DNA from: Bacteroidales bacterium
GTDB taxonomy: Bacteria; Bacteroidota; Bacteroidia; Bacteroidales; VadinHA17
Assembly: GCA_025454795.1 (NCBI GenBank)
Contig: JALONT010000004.1
Coordinates: 1-64,000, forward strand
Length of the DNA stretch: 64,000 bases
Reading direction: 5' to 3'
Of the stretch, positions 43,463 to 51,785 are shown in pieces (within the stretch, counting starts at the first letter, position 1; each line of letters starts with the position of its first letter). Under the pieces are notes generated by a model. It made no database searches and was not told the origin of the DNA. It was given only the letters and a program-made list of their open reading frames with translations. The translations under genes and the position numbers were made by a program.

Positions 43463-45430
43463 ATGAAGATCAGATCGTCACTATTAGTTTTACCTGCGGT
43501 CCTGTTACCCTTTTTCTGCGGAGCACAGACGCTAAACGACAGGACACTTGTAACCGTTGCGGGAAAAGATGTTCCGGCAGGTGAATTTATAAGGATGTTT
43601 AAAAAAAGCGCTGAACCAGGGAAGACTGAAGATATGAATAGTTATCTGCAGCAATATATAGTTTTCAAACTCAAGGTAAGTGATGCCATTCAGGAAGGAT
43701 ATGACACAACCAGGGCATTCAGAACAGAACTGAATGGATACAGAAATCAGCTTGCCCAGAATTACCTTACTGATAATCAGACAAAAGAAAAGCTTCTTCA
43801 GAAGACCTATCAAAGGTCGCTTACTGAAATAAATGCATGGCACATTCTTGTAAGCTGTCCTGAGGGAGCCAAACCTGAGGATACACTTATTGCCTGGAAC
43901 AAAGCCTCCGGCATACGCGAAAGGATAATACAGGGAGAATCTTTTGAGCAGGTTGCCCGTGGATCGTCTGACGACTCATCGGTAAAAGTTAACGGAGGGA
44001 ATCTTGGTTATTTTACCGTATTCCAGATGATCATGCCTTTTGAGGATGCCGCTTATAACCTCAAAGAAGGTGCAATTTCTCAACCTGTAAGAACACCCTA
44101 CGGATATCATATAATCAAAGTTATAGATAAAAGAGCATCACGCGGAAAAGTTCTGATCGCTCATATTATGAAAGCTTCTCCTCCCGGAACAGATGAAAAG
44201 AAGGCAAAAGAGGCTGAAGAAGCAATAAACAGCGTTTATAACGAGTTACAGGCTGGCGGATCTTTCAGCGAGCTTGCAAAAAAATATTCCGATCATAAGG
44301 AATCGGCTGCTGCCGGAGGAAAGCTTAACTGGTTCGGAACAGGTGAAATTATTCCTGCTCTTTCAGAGGCAGCCTTTTCAATTACTGATACAGGGAAATA
44401 TTCAAAACCTGTACACACTGTATATGCATGGCATATAATAAAGCTTCTTGATAAAAAGAATCCCGGATCGTATGAGGAAACAAAGTCGTATCTCGAGAGC
44501 AAATTAAATCAGTCTTACCTCAATTCATTAAGCAGGAAATCTTTTGTCGAAAAGCTTAAGAATGAATATAAATTCAGGATTAATCAGACAGCTTATAACT
44601 GGTTCGTTAATAATACAGATACCCTTATCATCAGGGGTAAAACAAAATATAACAGGTCATCTTTACCATCTGGTTATTTATATTCATTTGCAAATCAACA
44701 TCTTACAACAAAAGAGTTTGCATCATATATCGAAAAGAGAGGCTCCATGATTGTTACTGATGATCCGGCATATTTCATCAACCGGTCTATAGATGCCAGA
44801 ATATCAGACCAGATAATCACATATGAAAACTCCCTTCTTGAAAATAAATATCCCGATTTCAGATACCTCATGAATGAATTTCATGACGGTATTCTTCTGT
44901 TTGAAATATCCGGGAAAAAGGTCTGGAACAGGATCCAGGAGGATTCCACCGGATTACGGGATTATTATGAAAATAACAAGCAGGATTTTCTTTCAAAAAA
45001 GGGCATAGATGCTAAAGTTTATACCCTCAGGTCCGCCAAGGGTGAAAAGAAACTGTCATCATACTATAAAAAATATTCGCAAAAACCCGAAACTGATTAC
45101 CTGCTGAAGAGAAAATTTAACAAGGAAAATGATTCTATACTGGTCATTACGGAAGGAAAATGGTTTGAAGGTGATAACCCGGAAATGGATAGTATTAAAT
45201 GGACCAAAGGCTTTCAGACTACGAAAATCAATAATTATCCGTCAATTGTCGTGATAAACAATGTCATTGATGCTGAGCCCCTTCCTTTTGAAGCTGTTAA
45301 GGGAGAAATGATGAACGGGTATCAGGACTATCTGGAGAATGAATGGGTAAAACAATTAAAAGAGAGATATAACGTTAAAATTGACCAGCAAGTTCTTGCT
45401 GAAGTCAAGATGAGTTTAATTAATGATTAG
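43463..45430 (+). CDS. Periplasmic peptidyl-prolyl isomerase, two rotamase domains
   Basis: A 655-residue exported parvulin-type foldase. The signal peptide ends near FCGAQ. Two rotamase domains are visible: about residues 122-226 (INAWHILVSCP, GGNLGYFTVFQMIMPFEDAAY, YGYHIIKV) and about 229-338 (LIAHIMKA, GGKLNWFGTGEIIPALSEAAF, YAWHIIKL). A long C-terminal region of about 300 residues has no recognised domain. It likely assists outer-membrane protein folding. First of four linked genes whose ends overlap or nearly touch (8-nt overlap with the next). Confidence 0.88.
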   Translation: MKIRSSLLVLPAVLLPFFCGAQTLNDRTLVTVAGKDVPAGEFIRMFKKSAEPGKTEDMNSYLQQYIVFKLKVSDAIQEGYDTTRAFRTELNGYRNQLAQNYLTDNQTKEKLLQKTYQRSLTEINAWHILVSCPEGAKPEDTLIAWNKASGIRERIIQGESFEQVARGSSDDSSVKVNGGNLGYFTVFQMIMPFEDAAYNLKEGAISQPVRTPYGYHIIKVIDKRASRGKVLIAHIMKASPPGTDEKKAKEAEEAINSVYNELQAGGSFSELAKKYSDHKESAAAGGKLNWFGTGEIIPALSEAAFSITDTGKYSKPVHTVYAWHIIKLLDKKNPGSYEETKSYLESKLNQSYLNSLSRKSFVEKLKNEYKFRINQTAYNWFVNNTDTLIIRGKTKYNRSSLPSGYLYSFANQHLTTKEFASYIEKRGSMIVTDDPAYFINRSIDARISDQIITYENSLLENKYPDFRYLMNEFHDGILLFEISGKKVWNRIQEDSTGLRDYYENNKQDFLSKKGIDAKVYTLRSAKGEKKLSSYYKKYSQKPETDYLLKRKFNKENDSILVITEGKWFEGDNPEMDSIKWTKGFQTTKINNYPSIVVINNVIDAEPLPFEAVKGEMMNGYQDYLENEWVKQLKERYNVKIDQQVLAEVKMSLIND

Positions 45431-46271
45431 GATCATAATTATATTACTAATTGTTATGCTTGCAGGCGGTTGCAGGAATAATAACAATAATGCCAGACGG
45501 ATTTCTGTTGCCAGAGCAGGTGATGTTACACTTTACCTCGATCAGATCACCGACATTATAATGCCGGGTACACCACCTGCCGACAGCGCTGCAATAATTC
45601 AAAATTACATCAACAAATGGGCAAAGAGAGAGCTGCTGTTTCAGAAAGCTGAAGAAAATCTTTCTCCCGAACTGAGGAGCGAAATTGAAAACCAGCTTGA
45701 AGAGAGCAGGATTAACCTTGTTATTTATCAGTATCAGAGGCAGATGATGCTCGAGAAGATGGATACTATGGTAACAGACAATGAAATGGGAAACTACTAT
45801 TCTGCCAATCAGGAAAGCTTTGTACTTAGTTCCAACATTTTAAAAGCTCTCTTTATTAAACTCCCGGCAGAAACTCCTAACGTTGACAAGGTGAGGATTT
45901 TGTCCCGATCAAATGAACAAGCCGATCTACAGCAGCTTGAAACGATATGTTACCAGTTCGCTGATAAGTTTGATGACTTCAACGAGAAATGGATCCCGCT
46001 TAACAGGATTTCAGTCGAATTACCAAATGAAATTGTAAATGAGGAAAACTTCCTTCGGAGAACATCATTCTATGAAACCAGTGATTCAACATTTATCTAT
46101 ATCATCTCCATCAGGGACTATAAACTAAGATCATCAGTTGCTCCGTTCGAATATGTCAGGGATGATATTAAAAGAATCATCTGGAATAATAGAAGATTTG
46201 ATTTCATACAGTCTCTTGAGAACGGGATCTATAATGACGCTATAAAAGAAAATAATTTCAAGCTGTTTTAA
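45423..46271 (+). CDS. Lipoprotein of the SurA/OstA operon
   Basis: A 282-residue lipoprotein (lipobox AGGC, Cys17). After a polar Asn-rich stretch it resembles the N- and C-terminal helical lobes of SurA/PrsA foldases (a substrate-binding chaperone core). No rotamase domain with the conserved HIL/GYHI motifs is seen. It overlaps the preceding foldase gene by 8 nt and lies 12 nt before a surA-like gene. A chaperone partner in outer-membrane assembly is the simplest reading; function not established. Confidence 0.8.
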   Translation: MIRIIIILLIVMLAGGCRNNNNNARRISVARAGDVTLYLDQITDIIMPGTPPADSAAIIQNYINKWAKRELLFQKAEENLSPELRSEIENQLEESRINLVIYQYQRQMMLEKMDTMVTDNEMGNYYSANQESFVLSSNILKALFIKLPAETPNVDKVRILSRSNEQADLQQLETICYQFADKFDDFNEKWIPLNRISVELPNEIVNEENFLRRTSFYETSDSTFIYIISIRDYKLRSSVAPFEYVRDDIKRIIWNNRRFDFIQSLENGIYNDAIKENNFKLF

Positions 46272-46283
46272 TAAATATTAATA

Positions 46284-47645
46284 ATGAAAAGAGGTTCAAG
46301 AATATTACTGATACTGGCATGCATGATCATTTCCGGAGCATCAGTCCTGAAATCACAGGTTCTCGTGGAGTCAGTCGCAGCAATTGTGGGGAATGAAGTA
46401 ATATATCTTTCTGAAATTGAGAACATGATTGTCGATCTGAGAAGTAACGGGAACAGGGCTCCTGTTGAAGTTCTGAGATGTAATGTGCTTGAGGAGCTTC
46501 TTATATCAAAACTTTTTCTCGACCAGGCAAGGATCGACAGCATAATTGTCGGTGATGATGAAGTTGAAGGTGAGCTAACCATGAAAATGAACGATGCCAT
46601 AAGACGGGCCGGAAGTGAAAAAAACCTGGAGGAATATTTTAAAAAAGGATTGGCAGAGATCCGTAAAGATATCCGTAAAGCACTTGTCCAGCAGGAAGTC
46701 ATCAGGCAGGTTCAGGGCAGTATAGCTGAGAATATCAAGCTGACACCCAACGAACTGAAGAAATTCTTTTCAAATATTCCCAAAGACAGCCTCCCCATAA
46801 TTCCTGCCAAAGTCGAGGTAAGCATAATTCAGCTTGATCCTCCTGAAAATGAAGAGAACAAAGCAGAAGCAAGACAAAAGCTTCTGGATATCAGGAGCCA
46901 GATACTTGCCGGAAAAAGCTTTAATGTGCTGGCAATCATGTATTCTGAAGATCCAGGCACTGCAACCAGCGGAGGAGAGCTCGGATATCTTACCAGAGGA
47001 GAACTTGAAAAACCGTATGCCGATGCAGCGTTCAGCCTCACAAAAAATACTGTATCAAAAATTGTAGAAACAAGGTACGGATTTCATATAATCCAACTTA
47101 TCGACCGTAATGGAGACCTTTTGAACACACGTCATATCCTCATCAAGTCAAAAGTCAAACCTGATCAGGTAACAGCAGCAATGGCCAAACTCGACAGCAT
47201 TTCTGACCTGATAAGAAAAGACAGTCTTAAATTTGCTTATGCTGCCTTAAGATTCTCCACGCACAAGGACAGCAGGATCAATGGTGGAAAGATGGTAAGT
47301 TCTGATCCATCAGAACGTGATACATGGTTCACACTTGAAGAGCTTAATCCTGAAATGTATGTGAAGGTAAGGGAACTGAAGGTGGGTGAAATATCTGAAC
47401 CGTTCAGAACTACTGATGAAAACAATAATACAGTATTCAGAGTCGTAAAGCTTGACAATGAAATCCCTGCACACAGGGCTAACCTGAAAGATGACTATCA
47501 GAACCTTTCCAATACGGCTCTTATGAACAAGCGCAATAAGACATATGAGGATTGGATCAAAAAGAAGATCGAATCCACCTACATTAAAGTAAGTGATGAA
47601 TTAATATCATGCGATTTTCTGAAGAAAAACGGATGGCTGAAATAA
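46284..47645 (+). CDS. surA: SurA-like periplasmic chaperone/peptidyl-prolyl isomerase
   Basis: A 453-residue exported foldase. The signal peptide ends near LKSQ. The SurA N-domain (VESVAAIVGNEVIYLSEIE) is followed by a rotamase domain (about 170-265: KVEVSIIQLDPP, GGELGYLTRGELEKPYADAAF, YGFHIIQL), a second parvulin-like region (NTRHILIK) and a C-terminal helix. It should escort outer-membrane proteins through the periplasm. The symbol follows domain order and context; orthology to E. coli SurA is not proven. It overlaps the next gene. Confidence 0.85.
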   Translation: MKRGSRILLILACMIISGASVLKSQVLVESVAAIVGNEVIYLSEIENMIVDLRSNGNRAPVEVLRCNVLEELLISKLFLDQARIDSIIVGDDEVEGELTMKMNDAIRRAGSEKNLEEYFKKGLAEIRKDIRKALVQQEVIRQVQGSIAENIKLTPNELKKFFSNIPKDSLPIIPAKVEVSIIQLDPPENEENKAEARQKLLDIRSQILAGKSFNVLAIMYSEDPGTATSGGELGYLTRGELEKPYADAAFSLTKNTVSKIVETRYGFHIIQLIDRNGDLLNTRHILIKSKVKPDQVTAAMAKLDSISDLIRKDSLKFAYAALRFSTHKDSRINGGKMVSSDPSERDTWFTLEELNPEMYVKVRELKVGEISEPFRTTDENNNTVFRVVKLDNEIPAHRANLKDDYQNLSNTALMNKRNKTYEDWIKKKIESTYIKVSDELISCDFLKKNGWLK

Positions 47646-49210
47646 AAGCAGTCAGGTTCATTTTGAAGTTTTTCCGGGCCAGTCACTTATTACCACTGTC
47701 TGTTATATTTCTTTTTTCATTCTCCTTACAGCCTCAGGATATTCCGAATAAAAATGGAGGTAAGAGGAGGATAGACCTTAAACACGCTGATTCTGACGAT
47801 ATTGAGAAAGATAAACAAACCGGCAAGGATTGGCACAGGTTACGTGGCGCGGTTTCTCTCCAGCATAATGAAATGACTATGCTTTGCGACAGCGCTTATT
47901 TTTATCCGGACAAGAATCAGGTAAAAGCCTTCAGCAGGATCCATATTGAACAGGGTGACACCCTCGATATTTACGGCGATTATCTTTTATATGATGGTCT
48001 GACTGAAAAAGCATTGCTTACTGGGAAGGTGGAATTAATTGACAAAGAGACACATCTCTTCACCAACTCAGTCACCTATTCTGTAAAAGACCAGGTAGCC
48101 CTGTACACCGATAGCGGAAAAATTATAAACGGGGATAATAAGCTCACCAGCAGGGTCGGTATTTATTATGTTTCGGAGAACCTCTTCCATTTTAAGGATA
48201 GTGTTAAAATTGTCAATCCGGATTATGTAATGACTGCTGATACAATGGATTATAACACAAAGTCGGAGATAGCTATTTTCACGGGACCCTCTGAAATGAA
48301 AGGCGACAGCATCTACCTCTATTGCGAAAGAGGCTGGTATGACACAAAAAATAATGTGACGCGAATCTGGAGAAATGCCTTAATAAACAACATGAAGCAG
48401 ATAGTCCGGGGTGATTCGCTTTTTTATAACGAAAATACGGGTTATGGTCAGTCATTCAGAAATATCAGCATTTCCGATACCAATAATCACATAATCATAA
48501 AAGGGAACTATGCCTGGTATTACAAGGAACCGGAAAAGTTCCTGGTTACAGACAGTGCCTTATTCATCCAGATATCGAGTAAGGACTCTATGTTTCTTCA
48601 TTCCGATACAATAAGTGCAATAACTGTTTCAGATACATCAGCCAAAGGTTACAAACTCATGAGAGCATTCCATGGTTGCCGTATATTCAGCAAAAATCTT
48701 CAGGCAAAATGCGACTCTCTCTCTTACTCTTTTCGCGATTCGGTTATCAGATTATACACCGAGCCGGTCCTCTGGTCTGAAGAAAATCAGCTTACCTCCG
48801 ATTCCATGGCAATCTTTACAAAAAACAGGCAGGCTGAGAGGATGGAACTCTATAATTCGGCTTTCATTACAAGCAAGGTGGATTCTCTTAGATATGACCA
48901 GGTCAAAGGCAGATCCCTGACAGGCTACTTTAAGGATAATGAACTTTATAAAATAGATGTAAACGGGAACGGGGAATCAATTTATTATCTTGTTGATGGA
49001 GAGGAAATTGTTGGGGTAAATACAACCAGATGCTCCAGTATTGAGATATATGTGGAAAATGGAAAGATTATTGAAATCTTTGAACGCCAGAGCCCTGAGG
49101 GGGTGATAGATCCACCATTAATAACACCCGGATCTAACCTTCTTCTTCCCGGATTTAACTGGTTCGACAGCATAAGGCCTAAAAAAATTCTGGATATTTT
49201 TAATAAATAA
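47633..49210 (+). CDS. OstA/LptA-like outer-membrane biogenesis protein
   Basis: A 525-residue protein with repeating beta-strand pattern of the OstA-like (LptA/LptD N-terminal) fold: DWHRLRGAVSLQHNEMTMLC, FSRIHIEQGDTLDIYGDYLLY and further units through residue 430 (split here). A hydrophobic signal lies at about 18-36. Such proteins bind and pass lipopolysaccharide across the periplasm. The start MAEIKAV at 47633 overlaps surA by 13 nt; an upstream ATG at 47609 is possible. Linkage with foldase genes fits an outer-membrane assembly operon. A strong terminator follows immediately. Confidence 0.85.
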   Translation: MAEIKAVRFILKFFRASHLLPLSVIFLFSFSLQPQDIPNKNGGKRRIDLKHADSDDIEKDKQTGKDWHRLRGAVSLQHNEMTMLCDSAYFYPDKNQVKAFSRIHIEQGDTLDIYGDYLLYDGLTEKALLTGKVELIDKETHLFTNSVTYSVKDQVALYTDSGKIINGDNKLTSRVGIYYVSENLFHFKDSVKIVNPDYVMTADTMDYNTKSEIAIFTGPSEMKGDSIYLYCERGWYDTKNNVTRIWRNALINNMKQIVRGDSLFYNENTGYGQSFRNISISDTNNHIIIKGNYAWYYKEPEKFLVTDSALFIQISSKDSMFLHSDTISAITVSDTSAKGYKLMRAFHGCRIFSKNLQAKCDSLSYSFRDSVIRLYTEPVLWSEENQLTSDSMAIFTKNRQAERMELYNSAFITSKVDSLRYDQVKGRSLTGYFKDNELYKIDVNGNGESIYYLVDGEEIVGVNTTRCSSIEIYVENGKIIEIFERQSPEGVIDPPLITPGSNLLLPGFNWFDSIRPKKILDIFNK

Positions 49211-49211
49211 A

Positions 49212-49232
49212 AAAGGCTCTGTGTGAGCCTTT
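49212..49232. terminator. Terminator after the envelope-biogenesis operon
   Basis: A perfect 8-bp stem AAAGGCTC/GAGCCTTT with a 5-nt loop begins 2 nt after the OstA-like stop codon. It also lies 3 nt from the end of the minus-strand DUF2795 gene. A-rich and T-rich flanks on either side suit bidirectional termination. Confidence 0.85.
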
Positions 49233-49234
49233 GG

Positions 49235-49456
49235 TCAATATTCGTCTTCGTTAAAAAAGAAGTCATCCTTGCTCGGATAATCAGGCCAGATATCTTCGAT
49301 GCTCTCATAAATATCCCCTTCATCTTCAATTTCCTGAAGATTCTCGATTACCTCCATTGGAGCACCTGATCTAATGGCAAAATCAATTAGCTCATCCTTG
49401 GTTGCAGGCCATGGTGCATCCTCTAGTTTTGATGCTAATTCAAGTGTCCAATACAT
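49235..49456 (-). CDS. DUF2795 family small acidic protein
   Basis: A 73-residue acidic protein with the DUF2795 pattern: MYWTLELASKLEDAPWPATK, ELIDFAIRSGAP and an acidic ending IWPDYPSKDDFFFNEDEY. Highly conserved in Bacteroidetes, of unknown function; proposed to be regulatory because of its small helical fold. No signal peptide. It is monocistronic with its own TATATTTG promoter element. Confidence 0.9.
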   Translation of the reverse strand: MYWTLELASKLEDAPWPATKDELIDFAIRSGAPMEVIENLQEIEDEGDIYESIEDIWPDYPSKDDFFFNEDEY

Positions 49457-49492
49457 AGTTTTCTGATCAAATTATGTTTTTTTCAAAGTCTG

Positions 49493-49500
49493 CAAATATA
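49493..49500 (-). promoter_or_regulatory. -7 promoter element of the DUF2795 gene
   Basis: The minus strand reads TATATTTG, matching TAnnTTTG, 36 nt before the ATG at 49456. Confidence 0.6.
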
Positions 49501-49550
49501 TATATTATTTTAATTATTAAACAACACCTTTTTTAAAGTTTTTTAACGAT

Positions 49551-50093
49551 TCAAACTTGCCACTCAATTTCCTCACTATCAAGTTCTAAGGCAATCTTCC
49601 GTGATAATACAAATAAATAATCGGCAAGCCGGTTCAGAAATTTATTGATGATTTCAGGAGTTTTCTCCGTTTGATCCAGCTTCAATACTCTTCTTTCCGC
49701 ACGGCGGCATACACACCTGGCAATATGACAGTAAGATACAAGGATATTCCCCCCGGGGAGTATAAAACTGTTCAGGGGGCTGAGGGATGATTCCATTTTA
49801 TCTATCTCCATTTCAAGTCTTGAGATGCAGCCAGGATCGGGAAGGTAGCTCCTGCTATTCAAATTACCAGGATCTGAAGCAAGCGCAGCTGCACAGATCA
49901 TTAACTGATTCTGCAGATAGACTAGAAGGTCCATGCGCTTATCATTTCCGTGATGGTCCCTTAAGAGTCCTATCCATGAAATGAGCTCATCAACAGAACC
50001 ATATGCTTCAACACGAATGTCGTATTTAGGGACTCTCTTTCCTCCTTCAAGGGAAGTGGTTCCATCATCTCCTGTGCGGGTATAGATCTTCAT
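49551..50093 (-). CDS. PduO-type cob(I)alamin adenosyltransferase
   Basis: Transfers the adenosyl group of ATP to cob(I)alamin to make coenzyme B12. The 180-residue protein has the N-terminal KIYTRTGDDGTTSLEGG ATP-binding loop and a helical bundle with VEAYGSVDELISWIG, CHIARCVCRRAERRV and a C-terminal NRLADYLFVLSR. All family key residues (Arg in RCVCRRAER, Asn in LNRLADYLF) are present. The start MKIYTR at 50093 was preferred to an ATG nine codons upstream. It lies 49 nt after the ABC ATPase gene and may be co-transcribed. Confidence 0.93.
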   Translation of the reverse strand: MKIYTRTGDDGTTSLEGGKRVPKYDIRVEAYGSVDELISWIGLLRDHHGNDKRMDLLVYLQNQLMICAAALASDPGNLNSRSYLPDPGCISRLEMEIDKMESSLSPLNSFILPGGNILVSYCHIARCVCRRAERRVLKLDQTEKTPEIINKFLNRLADYLFVLSRKIALELDSEEIEWQV

Positions 50094-50142
50094 AACCTTA
50101 ATTATAAGATTAACCTGCAATATATGTATTTACGAATAATTA

Positions 50143-50844
50143 TCAGGCGTGTACATATTTTTCATTGGGTACGTCCTGAGCTACTTCACCGTCAAATAAC
50201 CTGATAATGCGTGCTGCATGCCTTGCAATTTCCTCTTCGTGAGTAACAACTATCACGGTATTGCCATTATTATGGATAATATCAAGAAGGCCCATTATAT
50301 CGAGTGAAGTCTTACTGTCGAGGTTTCCTGTGGGTTCATCGGCCAGGATTATGGATGGTTTGTTAACGAGAGCCCGTGCAATTGCAACCCGCTGTCTCTG
50401 ACCTCCTGACAGTTCATTGGGTTTGTGACTCATACGGTCAGCAAGTCCGACCTGCCTGAGTGTCTCTATAGCCATTTCCTCCCTGGCTGCTTTCTGAATT
50501 CCGGCATATATAAGTGGTAAAGTAACATTTTCGAGAGCAGAATATCTTGGAAGAAGGTTAAAGGTCTGAAAAACAAAACCTATTTCCTTATTCCTGATCT
50601 CTGCCAGATAATCATCTTCCATCTTGCTGACATCAATACCGTTAAGTATATATGTTCCGCTGGTAGGTGTATCAAGACATCCCAGAAGGTTCATGAGTGT
50701 TGATTTGCCTGAACCCGAAGGTCCCATAATTGCAACATATTCGTTCCTGTTTATATCAACGGAGACCGACCTGAGAGCCCTTACAATCACGGAGCCAACC
50801 TGATAGTTCTTGACAATATTTTGAATCTCAATAACTTTATCCAT
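50143..50844 (-). CDS. ABC transporter ATP-binding protein, MacB/LolD type
   Basis: A 233-residue ATPase subunit with Walker A GPSGSGKS (residues about 41-48), Q-loop VFQTFNLLP, signature [15 protein letters not shown], Walker [14 protein letters not shown] and the switch histidine in VVTHE. The NLLP and EPTGNLDS pattern is typical of the MacB/LolD/FtsE mechanotransmission class. No permease partner is adjacent, so the membrane partner must be encoded elsewhere. The promoter may be the TTCG-type element at 50863-50870. Confidence 0.9.
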   Translation of the reverse strand: MDKVIEIQNIVKNYQVGSVIVRALRSVSVDINRNEYVAIMGPSGSGKSTLMNLLGCLDTPTSGTYILNGIDVSKMEDDYLAEIRNKEIGFVFQTFNLLPRYSALENVTLPLIYAGIQKAAREEMAIETLRQVGLADRMSHKPNELSGGQRQRVAIARALVNKPSIILADEPTGNLDSKTSLDIMGLLDIIHNNGNTVIVVTHEEEIARHAARIIRLFDGEVAQDVPNEKYVHA

Positions 50845-50862
50845 ACTTTTAAATTTGATTTT

Positions 50863-50870
50863 CGAAATTA
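50863..50870 (-). promoter_or_regulatory. Putative -7 element of the ABC ATPase gene (TTCG variant)
   Basis: The minus strand reads TAATTTCG, one base from TAnnTTTG, 18 nt before the start codon. Identical in sequence to the element upstream of the SiaC-like gene at 62722-62729. Confidence 0.4.
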
Positions 50871-50913
50871 GATTAATTTGATCAATATAGAAATATTATA
50901 ATCTTAATTTTTG

Positions 50914-51702
50914 TTAATACTTTATTACGTAATCAGAATGATTCATCCCTCCCCTGAAAAAAACCAGGCCCATTCTGAAAATATCAATCGTAAAAGTCAC
51001 TTTTTCGTGATGTTTTATTCCAGTCCATGCTTCTTCCATTTCCGTAGAATGGTGTATGTCATCAATAACTATTACAGTATCTTTATCTGCCATTCGTGCC
51101 ATCTGCCGGAAATAATTCATTACAGGCTCCTTCCTGTGGTTCCCATCAATAAAAATGAGTCCCGGGTTAACAGCTTTTTTCAATAGTTCCGGAATCATAT
51201 CCTCAAAAGAACCTGTAAGCAGGCGGATATTTCCAATTCCTGCTTCCCTGAAATTTTCCTTTGCAATTTCAGAAGTCGCCGGACACCCTTCCATTGTATA
51301 AATAACACTCTCAGGAGAACCTTTAGCCATATACATTGTACTGAATCCCAGTGAGGTACCAAACTCAACAATATCCGGGTTGCCAAATTCTGCCGCCAGT
51401 CTCGATAAAAGAACACCATATTTTTCAGGAACTGCCGAAATCCCTGCTATTTCTGATACTTTTCTCAAACTTATTTTCATTATTACCGAACCGGCTCCAA
51501 GATCCAGAACCTGAATAGTTCTCTTATCTGATTTATTCTTCTTTCTTATTTTCTCAATTAATAAGACAGTGTCAAGGTCAGTTTTATTCCTGAAAAGACG
51601 CGAAACCAGGTCATATACAAACGGACTGTGAATTCCATGACCCTTTTTGTGACGGGCTGTGAGAAAATAACTCAGATATTTAAAAGTTCTGAAAATAAAC
51701 AT
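50914..51702 (-). CDS. O-methyltransferase-like class I SAM methyltransferase
   Basis: A 262-residue protein. After an N-terminal basic region (LTARHKKGHGIHSPFVYDL) comes a Rossmann methyltransferase core: IVEFGTSLGFSTMYMA (SAM loop near residue 112), IYTMEGCPA, FIDGNHRKEP and VIVIDDIH. The pattern is like the O-methyltransferase/TrmR group. The substrate is unknown. Both ends are close to neighbours, but the gene has its own TATTTTTG promoter element. Confidence 0.85.
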   Translation of the reverse strand: MFIFRTFKYLSYFLTARHKKGHGIHSPFVYDLVSRLFRNKTDLDTVLLIEKIRKKNKSDKRTIQVLDLGAGSVIMKISLRKVSEIAGISAVPEKYGVLLSRLAAEFGNPDIVEFGTSLGFSTMYMAKGSPESVIYTMEGCPATSEIAKENFREAGIGNIRLLTGSFEDMIPELLKKAVNPGLIFIDGNHRKEPVMNYFRQMARMADKDTVIVIDDIHHSTEMEEAWTGIKHHEKVTFTIDIFRMGLVFFRGGMNHSDYVIKY

Positions 51703-51734
51703 TCTGTTAAATAAAAAATATTATGTAAGGTCTT

Positions 51735-51742
51735 CAAAAATA
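51735..51742 (-). promoter_or_regulatory. -7 element of the methyltransferase gene
   Basis: The minus strand reads TATTTTTG, a full TAnnTTTG match, 32 nt before the start at 51702. On the other strand, TATTTTCG at 51745-51752 may be a TTCG-type -7 element for recG; the two elements nearly abut, so the divergent promoters would share sequence. Confidence 0.5.
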
Positions 51743-51785
51743 AGTATTTTCGGTTATCTTTTCAATACTGTTTATACCTGGTGCT

